This document shows, piece after piece, positions 8,102 through 17,686 of a stretch of DNA of 64,000 nucleotides. The notes beneath the pieces are model-generated. The model was not told where the DNA came from, made no database searches, and worked only from the letters and a program-made list of their open reading frames with translations. The position numbers and the translations under genes were made by a program. The stretch is taken from NCBI GenBank assembly GCA_019637975.1, contig JAHBUR010000006.1:1-64000 (forward strand), read 5' to 3'. Position 1 is the stretch's first letter. Each line of letters starts with the position of its first letter. Source of the stretch: Bacteroidota bacterium. Its GTDB lineage: Bacteria; Bacteroidota; Ignavibacteria; UBA10030; UBA6906.

Positions 8102-9201
8102 TGCGTTTCCGCTATTCACAATGGACGCCGCAATCCCGGACTGACGAACAACGTCTCCAGCAGATGGTGTCGTTGTTCAGCTACCTGATCGTACAGACGA
8201 GCGGCGATGTTGAAGAGGCGCTGGAATGGCTCCGCCAGCTTGCTGAAGAATACGGATTGTTCGATGAGACCATGTCGATGGATGATCTCATCGACAAGCT
8301 GCGCGAGATGGGCATCATCGAAGATGTGAATGATACTCCGACGCTCACCACGAAGGGAATCCAGCGAATCCGGCAGGATGCGTTGAAAGAAATTTTCACG
8401 TCATTAAAGAAATCCCCCACCGGCTCGCATGAGACACCGTACACAGGCAGCGGGGTCGACCGCTTAAGCGAGACGAAGAAATTCACCTTCGGCGATCAGC
8501 CCACGAACATTGATCTTACATCAACTCTCTCCAACGCTTTCAAGCGTGACGGAATTGATGACTTTACGCTGAAGGAAGAGGACTTCGAAGTCTACGAAAC
8601 CGAGCATCAGACGACTTGCGCGACGATTCTGATGATCGATATCAGCCACAGCATGATTTTGTACGGTGAAGATCGCATCACACCGGCCAAGCAAGTGGCG
8701 CTTGCGCTTTCCGAACTCATCATGACGAGATTTCCGAAAGATTATCTTGCCATGATCACGTTCGGGGATGATGCCCAACTCGTAAGCATTAATGAGTTGC
8801 CGTTTCTGAATGTCGGGCCGTATCATACGAACACGCGTGCCGGGTTGCAGCTTGCGCGGCAATTGCTTCGCAAATGCGGCAATGCCAACAAGCAAATCTT
8901 TATGGTCACGGATGGAAAACCATCCGCCATCTTTACTGAATCGGGCAAGCTCTACAAGAATTCCTTCGGCCTCGATCCCAAAATCGTGAACAAGACGCTC
9001 GATGAAGCGGTAGCGTGCCGAAGGGAGAAAATTCCCATTACCACATTCATGGTTGCCCGCGATCCATATCTTATCAACTTCGTTGAAGAACTCACTAAAG
9101 CAAATCAGGGACGAGCATACTACTCATCCCTGAATAACCTCGGCGAGTTTGTGTTTGTGGATTACATTCGCAATCGGAAAAAGAAGTTCACCTCCCGATA
9201 A
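8101..9201 (+). CDS. von Willebrand factor A domain protein (MoxR partner)
   Basis: A 366-residue protein whose C-terminal half is a VWA domain. The metal-ion-dependent adhesion site is visible: DISHS at residues 180-184, the threonine in HTNTRAG, and VTDGKP. The N-terminal 150 residues are helical and acidic, and probably dock the ATPase. There is no signal peptide or membrane segment. Start ATG at 8101 follows GAGGAGG at 8091-8097 and shares one base with the upstream stop. Pairs of this sort act as metal-dependent chaperones or protein remodellers; substrate unknown. Confidence 0.88.
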   Translation: MRFRYSQWTPQSRTDEQRLQQMVSLFSYLIVQTSGDVEEALEWLRQLAEEYGLFDETMSMDDLIDKLREMGIIEDVNDTPTLTTKGIQRIRQDALKEIFTSLKKSPTGSHETPYTGSGVDRLSETKKFTFGDQPTNIDLTSTLSNAFKRDGIDDFTLKEEDFEVYETEHQTTCATILMIDISHSMILYGEDRITPAKQVALALSELIMTRFPKDYLAMITFGDDAQLVSINELPFLNVGPYHTNTRAGLQLARQLLRKCGNANKQIFMVTDGKPSAIFTESGKLYKNSFGLDPKIVNKTLDEAVACRREKIPITTFMVARDPYLINFVEELTKANQGRAYYSSLNNLGEFVFVDYIRNRKKKFTSR

Positions 9202-9330
9202 TCATTTCAGCAAGAACATCCGGCGTACCTGCGCGAACGTGGTCGTTTGGGGTATGTAGAAATATTCGCCGCTTGCCAGTTCCCCAGCATCAAAACTCGT
9301 TTCACACCTTCCCGCCTTCAACTTTTTCAA
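9202..9330 (-). pseudogene. Relic of a T9SS type A C-terminal sorting domain
   Basis: On the minus strand, ending at the TGA at 9202-9204, an open frame reads TSFDAGELASGEYFYIP followed later by RRMFLLK and stop. This is the typical end of a type A sorting domain (compare FDASRFSSGVYFYSL and MLLLK at the end of the deiminase gene in this window). Upstream the frame degenerates (LKKLKAGRCE), with no YPNPFNP motif and no gene body. It appears to be the leftover tail of a lost T9SS cargo gene. Confidence 0.7.
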
Positions 9331-9394
9331 GCACCCTTCGATTGAAGGATGGAAACGCATGCAATCCTTCCGAACTAAGATACTCCAAACAGAA

Positions 9395-9421
9395 CAAGAC
9401 CCGAGAGAACGTCGGGTCTTG
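9395..9421 (-). terminator. Intrinsic terminator-like hairpin
   Basis: Perfect 10-bp stem CAAGACCCGA/TCGGGTCTTG with a 7-base loop. Read on the minus strand it is followed by TTCTGTTTGG, so it should end transcription of the lipoprotein gene at 9478-10179. Confidence 0.7.
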
Positions 9422-9477
9422 TTGCGCTTGGATCACGTGAGCTTTTCTTTGCGTCGAGGGGGTACAACTTCCATCCC

Positions 9478-10179
9478 TTACTGCACCAGCGTTCCGTTCC
9501 ACGTGCCGTTTGCTTGTCCGCTTGTGTTGATTGTCGAGCCGCTGACGGTTGTTCCGCTTCCGCTGATTGTGCCTGATGCAACAACGAGGTTCGCACGTGC
9601 AGGATCGACAATGGTCACGTTCAAGCCCTGAACGGTACCGGCAAACGGGAACGATCCGTTCTGGTTAATAATGAATGCCACTCCTGAGATGGTTGCTCCG
9701 GAGATGAGCATGTTAAACGGTCCGTGGTCGCCGTTGCTTACCGAGAATGACCCCGTGTACACCTTGACCGGACTGTTGGTTGTCGATACTGCTACTGTGA
9801 AGATTCCCGTTCCGTTCGGCCCCGTGCATGTACCCGAGATTTGTCCGCCGCTGAACCGTCCTGCAAATGTGTACCCGCCGCCCGTGGCGTAGAGGCTGTC
9901 GTTGACTGTGTTGTACGTACCGCTGAGCGTGATTGAACCTCCTGCCGCAGGACGGAACACGCCCGTGACCGGAAGGATATCCATCGCCTTTGCAAGACCG
10001 ACATTGACCGTAACAGCACCGCCGCCTGCCTGATCGGCCAGCGTTCCGACGTAAGACCCGCGGCGATCGGGAGTATTGTCGGGATTGTTGTTTGCCGGAT
10101 TGTTTTCGTCCTTCTTGCAGCCGCTGATGACAGCCGCAACGATGAACAGGGCAGCAAAGAACAGGTTGAATCGTTTCAT
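9478..10179 (-). CDS. Glycine/threonine-rich lipoprotein
   Basis: A 233-residue protein with a lipoprotein signal (hydrophobic FFAALFIVAAVISGC, cysteine at about 21) followed by a KKDENNPANNN linker. The mature part has repeated beta-strand units rich in G, T, S and N (for example GGSITLSGTYN, GRFSGGQISGT, GTISGSGTTVSGS), like beta-sandwich proteins common in Bacteroidota. No enzyme motif is visible. It should sit in the outer membrane or periplasmic face. A motif at 10308-10321, about 130 bp upstream, is repeated exactly in front of the response regulator gene and may link their control. Confidence 0.75.
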   Translation of the reverse strand: MKRFNLFFAALFIVAAVISGCKKDENNPANNNPDNTPDRRGSYVGTLADQAGGGAVTVNVGLAKAMDILPVTGVFRPAAGGSITLSGTYNTVNDSLYATGGGYTFAGRFSGGQISGTCTGPNGTGIFTVAVSTTNSPVKVYTGSFSVSNGDHGPFNMLISGATISGVAFIINQNGSFPFAGTVQGLNVTIVDPARANLVVASGTISGSGTTVSGSTINTSGQANGTWNGTLVQ

Positions 10180-10307
10180 GGGGTTCCCTTAATGTTGTGT
10201 GTGGAGTTGTGACGGTTTGTTAACAACAAGGTACGCAGCGACGCGAGGCGGGACAATCGAACAAATGTGTGAATTGACGCGAAAACCAGTCCGAAGGAGA
10301 AGCCGGA

Positions 10308-10321
10308 CTCACACGTTCGTG
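10308..10321. promoter_or_regulatory. Shared 14-bp motif, copy 1 (candidate operator)
   Basis: CTCACACGTTCGTG is identical to 11015-11028. The core CACGTTCGTG is a near palindrome. This copy is 129 bp upstream of the lipoprotein gene on the minus strand. Being an operator is an inference from the repetition and position. Confidence 0.4.
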
Positions 10322-10354
10322 GGGGATTGTACTGATGAAGAGTAACTACGCAGG

Positions 10355-10981
10355 CTATTTTTGAAGGTACTTCACGACTGCTTCGGTGCGCGAACGGACA
10401 TGGAGTTTTTCGTAGATCTTGTGAATATGCGAGCGAACCGTCTCAACGCCGATGAAGAGATTGTCGGCAATCTCTTTGTAGCGGAACCCCTTTGCCAGCT
10501 CAGCGAGAATTTCTTCCTCCCGCGGCGTAAGGTTTTCCTGCTCGGATTTCGAGCGCCCCTGTTGATGGAATGTCTGCACAACTTTTCGCGCAATGGTGCT
10601 GGACATCGGTGATCCGCCGGCATGCACTTCCATGATTGCTTCAAGCAGTTTCGCGGGCGGCGTGCGTTTCAGCAGGTAACCGCTTGCTCCGGCCTGCAAT
10701 GACTCGAAAATATTCTCGGCGTCTTCGTACACCGTGTGCATGATGATTTGGGTGGAGGGCGAAATCGCTTTCAACTTTCGAACACACTGGATGCCGCTCA
10801 TGTTCGGCAGGTTGATGTCCATCAGGACGACATCCGGCTTTACCGCACTGAAGCTCGCGAGAGCCGCCTCGGCATTTGGGTGCGCGCTGACGCAACGAAA
10901 CCCGTCCGACCCGTTGATGAGCGTTGAAAGTCCGTCCCGAATGCCATCGATGTCCTCTACAATTGCAACTTTGATTGTCAT
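10355..10981 (-). CDS. NarL/LuxR-type response regulator
   Basis: A 208-residue two-component regulator. The receiver domain (1-125) has the acidic pair ED at 9-10, the phosphorylation aspartate D55 in VLMDINLP and a conserved lysine in YLLKRTPP. A LuxR helix-turn-helix follows from about residue 148 (LTPREEEILAELAKG, then TVRSHIHKIYEKL). It lies 55 bp downstream of a propeller histidine kinase on the same strand, so the two are almost certainly partners. A 14-bp palindrome-like motif lies 34-47 bp upstream of its start and recurs upstream of the following lipoprotein gene, suggesting autoregulation. Confidence 0.93.
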   Translation of the reverse strand: MTIKVAIVEDIDGIRDGLSTLINGSDGFRCVSAHPNAEAALASFSAVKPDVVLMDINLPNMSGIQCVRKLKAISPSTQIIMHTVYEDAENIFESLQAGASGYLLKRTPPAKLLEAIMEVHAGGSPMSSTIARKVVQTFHQQGRSKSEQENLTPREEEILAELAKGFRYKEIADNLFIGVETVRSHIHKIYEKLHVRSRTEAVVKYLQK

Positions 10982-11014
10982 AAACTCAATGTATGAAATG
11001 GAACATAGCTATCC

Positions 11015-11028
11015 CTCACACGTTCGTG
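11015..11028. promoter_or_regulatory. Shared 14-bp motif, copy 2 (candidate operator)
   Basis: Exact second copy of the motif at 10308-10321. Here the symmetry extends to CACACG-TT-CGTGTG. It lies in the 55-bp gap between the histidine kinase and response regulator genes. Confidence 0.4.
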
Positions 11029-11036
11029 TGAAATTC

Positions 11037-14000
11037 TCAAGATTCTGTACGAATTGCGGAGAAACTGAAACGAATCTTCACAATCGTTCCCTTTGCGGGT
11101 TGTGAGTGGATTTCAAACCTTCCCCCGATTTCTTCTATACGCCTCTTCATGTTGGTGATGCCGTTGCTGAAGCGGCTGACTGTTTCCATTGAAAACCCTT
11201 TCCCGTCATCCTGTATCGAGAGTTCAAAGGACTCTTCATCGGCGCAAAGCCCGATTCTCACGGTAGTGGCCCCGGCGTACTTCAGTACGTTGGTGAGAGC
11301 TTCTTTGATGACGAGAAACGTGTTGTGGCGAACTTCTGCTGTCAACGGCAGCGGCGGAATCACGCCCGGAAAATCAAACCGGCACTTTACCTGTGTGAGT
11401 TCGAAGTAGCGCTCCACATATTCGGCGATGTATGCCGCGAGGCTGTCGAGCGTATCGTTCTTCGGATTGACAGCCCAGACGATTTCATCGAGATTGCCGA
11501 CAACGTGTCGCGCCGTGTCGGAAATTTTTTGGATGGTTGCCTGTGCCTCATGTGACAACGACAACCCTCTTTTTGCAATTTCGCTCAAGACAGAGATACT
11601 GGTGAGACTTGCGCCCAGCTCATCGTGCATCGTGCGCGAGATGCGTGCCCGCTCGCGTTCCAGTGCCCGTTCTTGCTCAAGCAGCGCAAGACGCTGCCGG
11701 ATTTTGCGCAGTTCGTAGTATCGGACGCCGCCGCCGAATGTTCCCAGTAGGACCATTACTGCAATTCCCCTGAACCACCACGTCATCCAAAACGGAGGGA
11801 CAATTTCAATCCTCACCGCGAGCGGAGTGTCCGCCCACACTCCGTCGTTGTTGGATGCCTTGATCAGCAACGAATAGGTTCCCGGATCGAGGTTGGTGTA
11901 GAATGCCTCGCGACGCGTTCCTGCTTCAGTCCAATTGTCATCATGTCCCTCGAGCTTGTACGCATAACGGTTGCGGTGCGGGTATGTAAACTCAAGTCCG
12001 GCAAACCGCACCGACCAGACTTTTTGCTCGAAAGGGATCGTAAGCGACTTCATCGTCGAAATATCCCGTTCGAATTTCACAGGTTCGCCATAAAAAGAAA
12101 GGCCCGTCAGTGCTATGGTCGGTGCGTTCGGATTATCGTGAAGCGAATCGGGCGAGAAGAACAGTAGCCCGGTCATGCCGAAGTACAACGTCCCGGCACT
12201 GTCTATCGCATTCATTCCCATCCCGAACTCGTTCCACAAAAGGCCGTCGTCAACTGTGTAGTTGCGTATGCGGATGGTTCCATCGGGAGCCCGCCGTGCA
12301 CTTGTTAGGCCGCGGTTTGTTCCGATCCATACCGAATTGTTCCGGTCGGGTTGAATACACCAGATTTTTTCATTCGGCATTCCGTCACGAATTCCGAAGA
12401 AGTGGGTTTGTCGCGTCGTGGCGTCGTGAACATACAAGCCGGACTGCGAGCCAATCCAGAGAGTCGAAGGTCCCTCAAGCGCAAGCGAAAGAATCGGCAC
12501 TTGAGGAATATTCACTGGACTTCCGGCAGCGTCTGTCATCAACCGGACTGTTGCATCACGAAGATTGCACAGGAGAAGTCCGCCGTTCGTCCCGATCCAC
12601 ACATTCTCTCCCTCCTCCATCAATGTCGAGATTGATGCGGATTCCGGAACAAGTGCTTGCCGCCGCAAGGCAAACAGCGTTCGTACAAACACCCGCCGTT
12701 TCGGATCAACCTCGAAAACGCTGTCGGATGAAACGCAGATGACGGTTCCGGTCGCGCTGCGGATGAGCAAACGGTAGACATCGTTTGTCGCGTGTCCGGC
12801 AACGACAAGCTCTTCGGCCTTGTTACGATTCGTGTTGTAGAGATAGACAACGCGATTGGCAATGAGGCACACTGTCGAGTCATCCAACACATACACGCGC
12901 CTCGTGTTATGTGCATATCGCGTTGATGTGTCGCTCGGAATGTAGTTGTGATGCATTACAATACCGTTTGCGCGGTCAATCGTGGTAAGACCCCCACCGG
13001 CTATCCAGAGGCGATTCCTGCGGTCAACGGCCAGCGCCCACACGAGGCTGCTGGGAATTTGCCGGGGCAGGCGGGGATGATTGTAAAAAGAAAAGAACCT
13101 TCGGGGCTTGAGGTCAAGCTTGCACACTCCCTGGTCACGTATCCCGACCCAGAGATTATGAGAATGATCTTCCGTAATCGTGAGAACGGCGCCGGGCATC
13201 ACGCTCGACGCATCGGTCGGGTCATGAACGTACACGGCCATGCTGTTGTTGCGTGAATGATAGGCCGCAAGGCCGATGTCCATTCCGATCCAGAGCATGC
13301 CCTTGCTGTCTCTGAACAATGCGGTCACGGAAGCATTTCGCAAGAGCGGTTGACTACCGGAAAATAATTCGGGTGTCAACGATCCGTTGACATACTGCAA
13401 CAATCCTCTGCCCGTTCCAATGAGCAGCACGTTTGGGTTCAGATCGAAGAGCAAACACTGCGCTTGCTGATCGGCGCCGAATGCGGCAAGACGCTTCGTT
13501 ATTTTACTCTTTCCGTCATACAGCAAAAGGTGGTCGTTCGTAGCGATGTACGCATCGCCGTTTTCCAGAGGCACGACACCGGCGACCTCGACGTCCGGCG
13601 ATCGTCCCCTTCTCGATATCGAAAAGGAATCCACAAGGGCGAAAGAGCGTGAGTTGGTATCAAATCTCACCACGCCAATTCCGCTGATGCCGAAGAGCAT
13701 GGAGCCATCCTGCAATCGCGTGAGATGAAGTGCGCTCAAGCGAGCGACGCGTTGCGTGAGGGACACCGGCGGAGTAAACAACTCTCCCGACCCCGTAACA
13801 GGGTCAAAGAGAATCAAGCCGACGTCTGTGCTGAGCCAGAATGTTGAATCGCTGTTCTCAATGCATGAATAAAAGTATACCGGCTGGACCGGGATACCCG
13901 TGATGCTTGCAAAGGATTTGAATTCGATCCCGTCAAACCGATCAAATCCCCCTGCTGTTCCGAACCAGAGAAATCCGGTCTTGTCTTGATGGACGAAACC

Positions 14001-14156
14001 GATCGAGCCTTGCGACAGCCCCTCGTTTACAGTCCAGCGTTGAAAGCGGAAAAATTGTTCAGGCGGGGAAAGTGGAAAGATGGTTCGTGAAGAACTATAC
14101 GCCTCAGCGCACAGCAGCAACAAAAGAAGGACGTGAAGGTGCGTGGTGCGTAACAT
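11037..14156 (-). CDS. Beta-propeller sensor histidine kinase
   Basis: A 1039-residue membrane sensor. A signal sequence (VLLLLLLCAEAY, about 8-19) is followed by roughly 700 residues of repeats of the two-component regulator propeller type (WFGTAGGFDRFDG, WIGMDIGLAAY, WIGSQSGLYVHD, WIGTNRGL). Next come a Y_Y_Y domain (about 740-800), one transmembrane helix (WWFRGIAVMVLLGTF) and a short coiled coil. The kinase is of the HisKA_3 class, with H844 in RTMHDELGAS, an N box near 954 and DDGKGF near 990. The periplasmic propeller probably senses a sugar polymer or another extracellular ligand, which is unknown. Its partner is the adjacent NarL-type regulator. Confidence 0.92.
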   Translation of the reverse strand: MLRTTHLHVLLLLLLCAEAYSSSRTIFPLSPPEQFFRFQRWTVNEGLSQGSIGFVHQDKTGFLWFGTAGGFDRFDGIEFKSFASITGIPVQPVYFYSCIENSDSTFWLSTDVGLILFDPVTGSGELFTPPVSLTQRVARLSALHLTRLQDGSMLFGISGIGVVRFDTNSRSFALVDSFSISRRGRSPDVEVAGVVPLENGDAYIATNDHLLLYDGKSKITKRLAAFGADQQAQCLLFDLNPNVLLIGTGRGLLQYVNGSLTPELFSGSQPLLRNASVTALFRDSKGMLWIGMDIGLAAYHSRNNSMAVYVHDPTDASSVMPGAVLTITEDHSHNLWVGIRDQGVCKLDLKPRRFFSFYNHPRLPRQIPSSLVWALAVDRRNRLWIAGGGLTTIDRANGIVMHHNYIPSDTSTRYAHNTRRVYVLDDSTVCLIANRVVYLYNTNRNKAEELVVAGHATNDVYRLLIRSATGTVICVSSDSVFEVDPKRRVFVRTLFALRRQALVPESASISTLMEEGENVWIGTNGGLLLCNLRDATVRLMTDAAGSPVNIPQVPILSLALEGPSTLWIGSQSGLYVHDATTRQTHFFGIRDGMPNEKIWCIQPDRNNSVWIGTNRGLTSARRAPDGTIRIRNYTVDDGLLWNEFGMGMNAIDSAGTLYFGMTGLLFFSPDSLHDNPNAPTIALTGLSFYGEPVKFERDISTMKSLTIPFEQKVWSVRFAGLEFTYPHRNRYAYKLEGHDDNWTEAGTRREAFYTNLDPGTYSLLIKASNNDGVWADTPLAVRIEIVPPFWMTWWFRGIAVMVLLGTFGGGVRYYELRKIRQRLALLEQERALERERARISRTMHDELGASLTSISVLSEIAKRGLSLSHEAQATIQKISDTARHVVGNLDEIVWAVNPKNDTLDSLAAYIAEYVERYFELTQVKCRFDFPGVIPPLPLTAEVRHNTFLVIKEALTNVLKYAGATTVRIGLCADEESFELSIQDDGKGFSMETVSRFSNGITNMKRRIEEIGGRFEIHSQPAKGTIVKIRFSFSAIRTES

Positions 14157-14297
14157 AAGTGATCAGCCGTTTTTCCCTTGCAAGAGAGAATTCTGTTACC
14201 AAACTATCGCAAATGAAATGGAAAATCAAGCCGTTCGATTTTCCACGGTACTTTTCTCTGTCGATTGTCACCACAGAGTTATATATATTATCTGACA

Positions 14298-16067
14298 ATG
14301 AAGCAGAACTTTCCGATGCGCTATTCCTTTACCCTTTTCGTACTCCATTTGATTTTTTGCGGAGATGTGTTCGGGCAAATCTCGGAAACGGAACTGCATC
14401 CCCTTCCGCGACACGCGACGGCAGAAGAACATGCGATTGCTCCGCTCTACGTACCGCCGCCTGCTGTTCGCATTCTCCCTCCATCAAGACCCGTCCGCAC
14501 GATGGCGGAGTTCGAGGAACTTGAGGGTATCATCGTCCGATGGGCGTACAACACACAGAATCTTCTGCTGAGTCAGATTGTTGATGCTGCACAGGATGAA
14601 GGCATGGTCTGGATCATCACAAGACCGGGAACTTCCGACTCCACCAATATCAAATCGTATCTCACCTCAAGAAGCATTCCGCTAACGAATATCGAGTTCC
14701 TTTCCATCAGCACGAACAGCATCTGGTCACGCGACTACGGCCCGTGGTGCGTGTACGACACTGATACGGACTCGATGGCGATCGTCGACTTCCGCTACAA
14801 CCGTCCCCGCCCGCAGGATGACGCTGTTCCGGTCGCTCTTGCGCAATTGTGGAACCTGCCGCTGTATCAAACTGTAACGATGCCGGACAGTCTTTCCCAC
14901 ACAGGCGGAAACTACATGGTGGATGGATCGGGAAGGGGCTTCGCTTCGAAGTTGATTTATTTCGAGAACAGGCTGCAGTCGATGGATCGCATCGACAGCA
15001 TTCTGTTGCGGTATAACGGCATCTCGTCATTTATAACAATGGATACGCTGCTGTACGACGGCATTCACCACATTGATATGCACATGAAGTTGTTGGATGA
15101 AGAGACGATTCTTGTGGGTCAGTATCCGGTGAACGTGTCGGACTATCAACGTATTGAGAATACTGTCAACTATCTCAGCACCCTCACGAACAGCTACGGA
15201 CGGCCCTACCGGATTATCCGCATTCCAATGCCTGCCGACGCATCCGGCAGATATCCGCCACAGTCATACTATCTCACGTACGTGAACGCGCTGATTGTGA
15301 ACAAGACTGTTCTTGTACCGGTGTACAACCTGCCGACTGATGCAGCCGCGTTACAGATTTGGCGCGAAGCGTTGCCGGGATACCGCATTCTCGGTTTTGA
15401 TTGCAACGCCATCATTCCGCAGTCCGGCGCAATACATTGCATTACGAAGGAAATCGGCGTCCGTGAGCCAATGCGCATCAGGCACAAGCGTCTGTGGGAG
15501 GTGGCTGATACGACGAACTCATATCGTATTGAAGGAACAGTCCGCGTACGAAGCGGCGTGGATTCCGTGTTTTTGTTTTGGCGTGCCGACTCGACTGCCG
15601 GGTTCACACGCGCGCAAATGACGGATACAGGCGGCGTGTACGTTGCTCAGATTCCAGCGCAAACGGCGGGGAGCCGGGTTTCGTACTTCATAGAAGCGAC
15701 ATCATTTTCGGGGCGGCGATCAACATTTCCGTTTGTCGGCGAAGCCGGGGCGTTTACCTTTACTGTCAAGTCATCTCCAACGTCAGTACCGCTCGAAGTC
15801 GCCGGCCGATTTCGTCTCGACAACAACTACCCGAATCCGTTCAATCCTTCAACAACAATCCGCTTCGAGATTCCTGCGTCGGGAATCGTGACCCTGAAGG
15901 TGTTGGATGTGTTGGGAAGGGAGGCAGCAACGCTGGTCGAACGAATGCTTGAGTCGGGAAGTCATACAGCGGCGTTTGACGCCTCTCGTTTTTCAAGCGG
16001 TGTCTACTTCTACTCATTGGAATCGGCAGGCCGGAGAATATCGAAGCCGATGCTTCTGTTGAAGTAA
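14298..16067 (+). CDS. Secreted peptidylarginine/agmatine deiminase-family protein with T9SS sorting domain
   Basis: A 589-residue guanidino-group hydrolase of the Porphyromonas peptidylarginine deiminase family, predicted to turn arginine or agmatine side groups into citrulline-type products with ammonia release. The catalytic set is intact: D146 in SRDYGPW, H258 and D260 in HHIDMH, and C381 in GAIHC. A signal peptide covers about residues 7-25. An Ig-like module follows the catalytic domain (about 410-495), and the C-terminal 80 residues start with NNYPNPFNP and end MLLLK, the T9SS type A signal. The ATG at 14298 was chosen to put the signal peptide first. The substrate (protein, peptide or agmatine) cannot be fixed by eye. 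Confidence 0.88.
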   Translation: MKQNFPMRYSFTLFVLHLIFCGDVFGQISETELHPLPRHATAEEHAIAPLYVPPPAVRILPPSRPVRTMAEFEELEGIIVRWAYNTQNLLLSQIVDAAQDEGMVWIITRPGTSDSTNIKSYLTSRSIPLTNIEFLSISTNSIWSRDYGPWCVYDTDTDSMAIVDFRYNRPRPQDDAVPVALAQLWNLPLYQTVTMPDSLSHTGGNYMVDGSGRGFASKLIYFENRLQSMDRIDSILLRYNGISSFITMDTLLYDGIHHIDMHMKLLDEETILVGQYPVNVSDYQRIENTVNYLSTLTNSYGRPYRIIRIPMPADASGRYPPQSYYLTYVNALIVNKTVLVPVYNLPTDAAALQIWREALPGYRILGFDCNAIIPQSGAIHCITKEIGVREPMRIRHKRLWEVADTTNSYRIEGTVRVRSGVDSVFLFWRADSTAGFTRAQMTDTGGVYVAQIPAQTAGSRVSYFIEATSFSGRRSTFPFVGEAGAFTFTVKSSPTSVPLEVAGRFRLDNNYPNPFNPSTTIRFEIPASGIVTLKVLDVLGREAATLVERMLESGSHTAAFDASRFSSGVYFYSLESAGRRISKPMLLLK

Positions 16068-16146
16068 ATGATGCTTCCATCCCTTTCCTTTTCTTTGTAG
16101 ATTGGCTTTGTAAACAGTTCCATCCAACCACAAGACAATCCTTGAT

Positions 16147-17667
16147 ATGCTATCGTATTCTCTGAGACTCAACTGCGTTATCCTTGTGTCCTTTGTGACC
16201 GTCAGTTGCTCGACGGCGCAACAACAGGATGCGTCGCAGGCAACAACCATCACCATCCTCCATACAAACGACATGCACGCGAGTTTCGTGCCTCACGAAG
16301 CGACGTGGATGAGAGAAACACCGAAACCAATGGTAGGCGGGTTCAAGGAACTTGAGTTCAAAGTCGACAGTATCAGGAGAGTGAAGCCCGATGTGCTGCT
16401 GCTTGATGCGGGAGATGTTATGACCGGGAACCCGATTACCGACCGGATGTACAAAGGGGCTGAAGGGGGCGCTCTCTTTGAGATGATGAATATGATGAAG
16501 TACGACGCGTGGGCAATCGGCAATCATGAATTCGACATCTCGCAGGAAAACCTCAGGGCGCTCGTTAGAATCGCGAAGTGTCCGGCGCTTTCCGCAAACC
16601 TTGTGAACGACAAGGGAGAGTTTCCGTTCAACAACCGCGAATACATCATTGTCAACATCGGAGGATTGAGAATCGGTATTTTCGGGCTGATTCTGCAGTC
16701 GTTGGCCGGCATGGTTCTTCCCGATAACGTGAAGGGCATACGCGTTCTTTCGCCTGTCGAAACCGCGCAAAAGGTTATTGACAAGATAGGAAATGAAACG
16801 GATCTGATCATCGCGCTAACGCATCAGGGGGTTGATAATGATTCGATTCTTGCCATGAATGTCCGCGGCCTCGATATCATTGTCGGCGGGCATTCCCACA
16901 CGCGTCTGACGAAACCCAAGGTGGTGAACAACGTCATCATCGTGCAGGCGGGGCGCTACTGCGAAAATCTCGGCGAGCTTGAAGTGACGGTTGAAGACGG
17001 GAAGGTTACGAAGTTCAACGGCAAGCTCATTCAATTATGGCCGGGGGAGAACCGTCCCGCGACACGACTCTCCGCCCTTGTTGACTCGATGCAGCGGGAA
17101 ATCGAAATGGAATACAATGAAGTGATTGCGCATCTCGCTATCGATTGGACAAGGCAACGCGGCGACAGCAATATCGGGCAGTTCATTACCGATGCGCAGC
17201 GCGATGCGGCCCTGGCAGATGTTGCGTTCATGAACGTCAGCGGCATTCGTTCGAATGTGTCCGCAGGTCCGTTGACAAAGCAGACACTGTTTCAGGTCCT
17301 GCCGTTCAGGAACATGCTCACCACGTTTCAACTCAGCGGCAAACAGTTGAAGAAAGTTGTCCTTCACAGCATGAAGGCGGAGGAATCGCTTGTGTTTTCA
17401 GGCATCGAAGCGGCAATCCGGAAACTGCCGAACGGAATATTCGAGCTTGAATCGATGCGGATCGGAGGTAAGCCCGTGGATGATGAACGGATGTACAATT
17501 GTGCTATGAACGACTTTATGGCGGGGCAATCGAAAAAGTACCTCGGACTCGAAATAGACAAGCCGATTTACTCAAAGCACACGATATTCAAGGTTATCGA
17601 GAACGCCGCACGCGAAGCAAAGACCATTGCCAACATCACCGAAAAACGCATTCAGATCATTCAATAA
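16147..17667 (+). CDS. 5'-nucleotidase family lipoprotein (UshA-like)
   Basis: A 506-residue periplasmic or surface metallophosphoesterase that should remove phosphate from nucleotides. The signal (LNCVILVSFVTVSC) has a lipoprotein-type cysteine at about 21. The dinuclear metal motifs are clear: ILHTNDMHA (D, H), LLDAGDVMTGNP, AIGNHEFD and GGHSHTRL. The C-terminal nucleotide-binding domain follows from about residue 330 (GDSNIGQFITDAQRDAA, NVSGIRSNVSAG, QVLPFRNML). Spacing of 79 bp from the deiminase gene on the same strand allows, but does not prove, co-transcription. Confidence 0.9.
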   Translation: MLSYSLRLNCVILVSFVTVSCSTAQQQDASQATTITILHTNDMHASFVPHEATWMRETPKPMVGGFKELEFKVDSIRRVKPDVLLLDAGDVMTGNPITDRMYKGAEGGALFEMMNMMKYDAWAIGNHEFDISQENLRALVRIAKCPALSANLVNDKGEFPFNNREYIIVNIGGLRIGIFGLILQSLAGMVLPDNVKGIRVLSPVETAQKVIDKIGNETDLIIALTHQGVDNDSILAMNVRGLDIIVGGHSHTRLTKPKVVNNVIIVQAGRYCENLGELEVTVEDGKVTKFNGKLIQLWPGENRPATRLSALVDSMQREIEMEYNEVIAHLAIDWTRQRGDSNIGQFITDAQRDAALADVAFMNVSGIRSNVSAGPLTKQTLFQVLPFRNMLTTFQLSGKQLKKVVLHSMKAEESLVFSGIEAAIRKLPNGIFELESMRIGGKPVDDERMYNCAMNDFMAGQSKKYLGLEIDKPIYSKHTIFKVIENAAREAKTIANITEKRIQIIQ

Positions 17668-17686
17668 CACGAACACGGAACAGCGC

